Assembly: GCF_003002825.1 (NCBI RefSeq)
Contig: NZ_PVTE01000021.1
Coordinates: forward strand, 33,078 to 97,077
Length of the DNA stretch: 64,000 bases
Reading direction: 5' to 3'
Source: Spirosoma oryzae
GTDB lineage: Bacteria > Bacteroidota > Bacteroidia > Cytophagales > Spirosomataceae
Shown: piece after piece, positions 63,713 through 64,000 of the stretch
Layout of the letters: every line of letters begins with the position of its first letter
Numbering within the stretch: position 1 is the stretch's first letter
The notes under the pieces: generated by a model
Seen by the model: the letters and a program-made list of their open reading frames with translations, nothing else
Databases searched by the model: none
Told to the model about the DNA's origin: nothing
Program-made: the position numbers and the translations under genes

Positions 63713-63744
63713 TTGACACGACACCAGCAAATGTAGTACCTTTG
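63713..63744 (+). promoter_or_regulatory. rrn promoter 3
   Basis: TTGACA (63713-63718), 18 bases, TACCTTTG (63737-63744), followed by CAATCCCAAAT. Closest to the 16S gene, about 175 bases away. Confidence 0.88.
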
Positions 63745-63822
63745 CAATCCCAAATCGAGAACAACGAAACGCTTTGTTTCACGACTTCTCAACCACGCTT
63801 TGACCAACGGGTCGGGCGCTCA

Positions 63823-63833
63823 GTTCTTTGACA
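63823..63833 (+). promoter_or_regulatory. boxA-like antitermination site
   Basis: GTTCTTTGACA resembles the rRNA antiterminator boxA (TGCTCTTTAACA) and is in the usual leader position before 16S. Confidence 0.55.
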
Positions 63834-63919
63834 ACTCGGCAGCACAATAAACACTTGGCCCGATGCCTTTCGTGCATCGGTTGAACAAGACAGATGAGTT
63901 CGCTCATCACACAATATTT

Positions 63920-64000
<81 letters not shown>

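Noticed and set aside
63531..63831. Open frames in the rRNA leader
   Set aside because: They lie across the tandem promoters and leader and resemble no protein.

Overview
The window looks like chromosome from a fairly GC-rich Bacteroidota (Cytophagales, Spirosoma/Fibrella-like; this placement is an inference). The signs are: promoters of the TTG-N17-21-TAnnTTTG type, weak or absent Shine-Dalgarno sequences, TonB receptors, a type IX secretion sorting tail, ECF sigma/anti-sigma pairs with outer-membrane partners, and the trp order E-G-D-C-F-B-A. The last 81 bases are the 5' end of a 16S rRNA gene.

Layout. 1-1829: an ECF sigma gene overlapping a long anti-sigma/outer-membrane gene that runs off the left edge. 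2053-5455: a PVC-type heme protein and a small membrane protein. 5530-14317: a complete trp operon on the minus strand with hisIE at its end, a PIN-domain toxin-antitoxin pair between trpF and trpB, and an AT-richer methyltransferase-like gene between trpG and trpD. The operon starts with an attenuator: a 17-residue leader peptide with three consecutive Trp codons, an antiterminator that contains the leader stop codon, and an intrinsic terminator 32 bases before trpE. A tRNA-Pro gene and a broken copy of its 3' part lie just upstream. 15447-20050: a second sigma/anti-sigma operon of five genes ending in two outer-membrane proteins. 20081-24764: a glycoside hydrolase, a GMC oxidoreductase with its small subunit, and an SDR enzyme, probably for sugar oxidation. 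24928-35266: DUF2141, RecQ, a secreted metalloprotease, a DacB-type peptidase, an APC permease, CrcB and an M14 peptidase.

35404-40310 is the most unusual regulatory region. A TonB receptor/surface lipoprotein pair is preceded by a promoter overlapped by GTAAY direct repeats spaced exactly 11 bp. A second promoter with the same design follows the pair. It has no protein gene downstream, only about 130 bases ending in an intrinsic terminator, which makes a candidate small RNA. Next comes a TonB receptor under a TPP riboswitch (thiamin uptake).

43043-58781 is mostly housekeeping (ribH, aspartate kinase, serS, ettA, kdsC, an RsmF-like methyltransferase, fabI), with a MNT/HEPN toxin-antitoxin pair overlapping the start of serS and an AT-rich glycosylase-like gene. 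58867-63182 is sbcDC. 63406-63919 holds three tandem rRNA promoters and a boxA-like site.

Intergenic spaces carry many long inverted repeats of several sequence families, some with U-tracts (terminators) and some resembling dispersed palindromic repeats. No CRISPR array, prophage or intact insertion sequence was seen.
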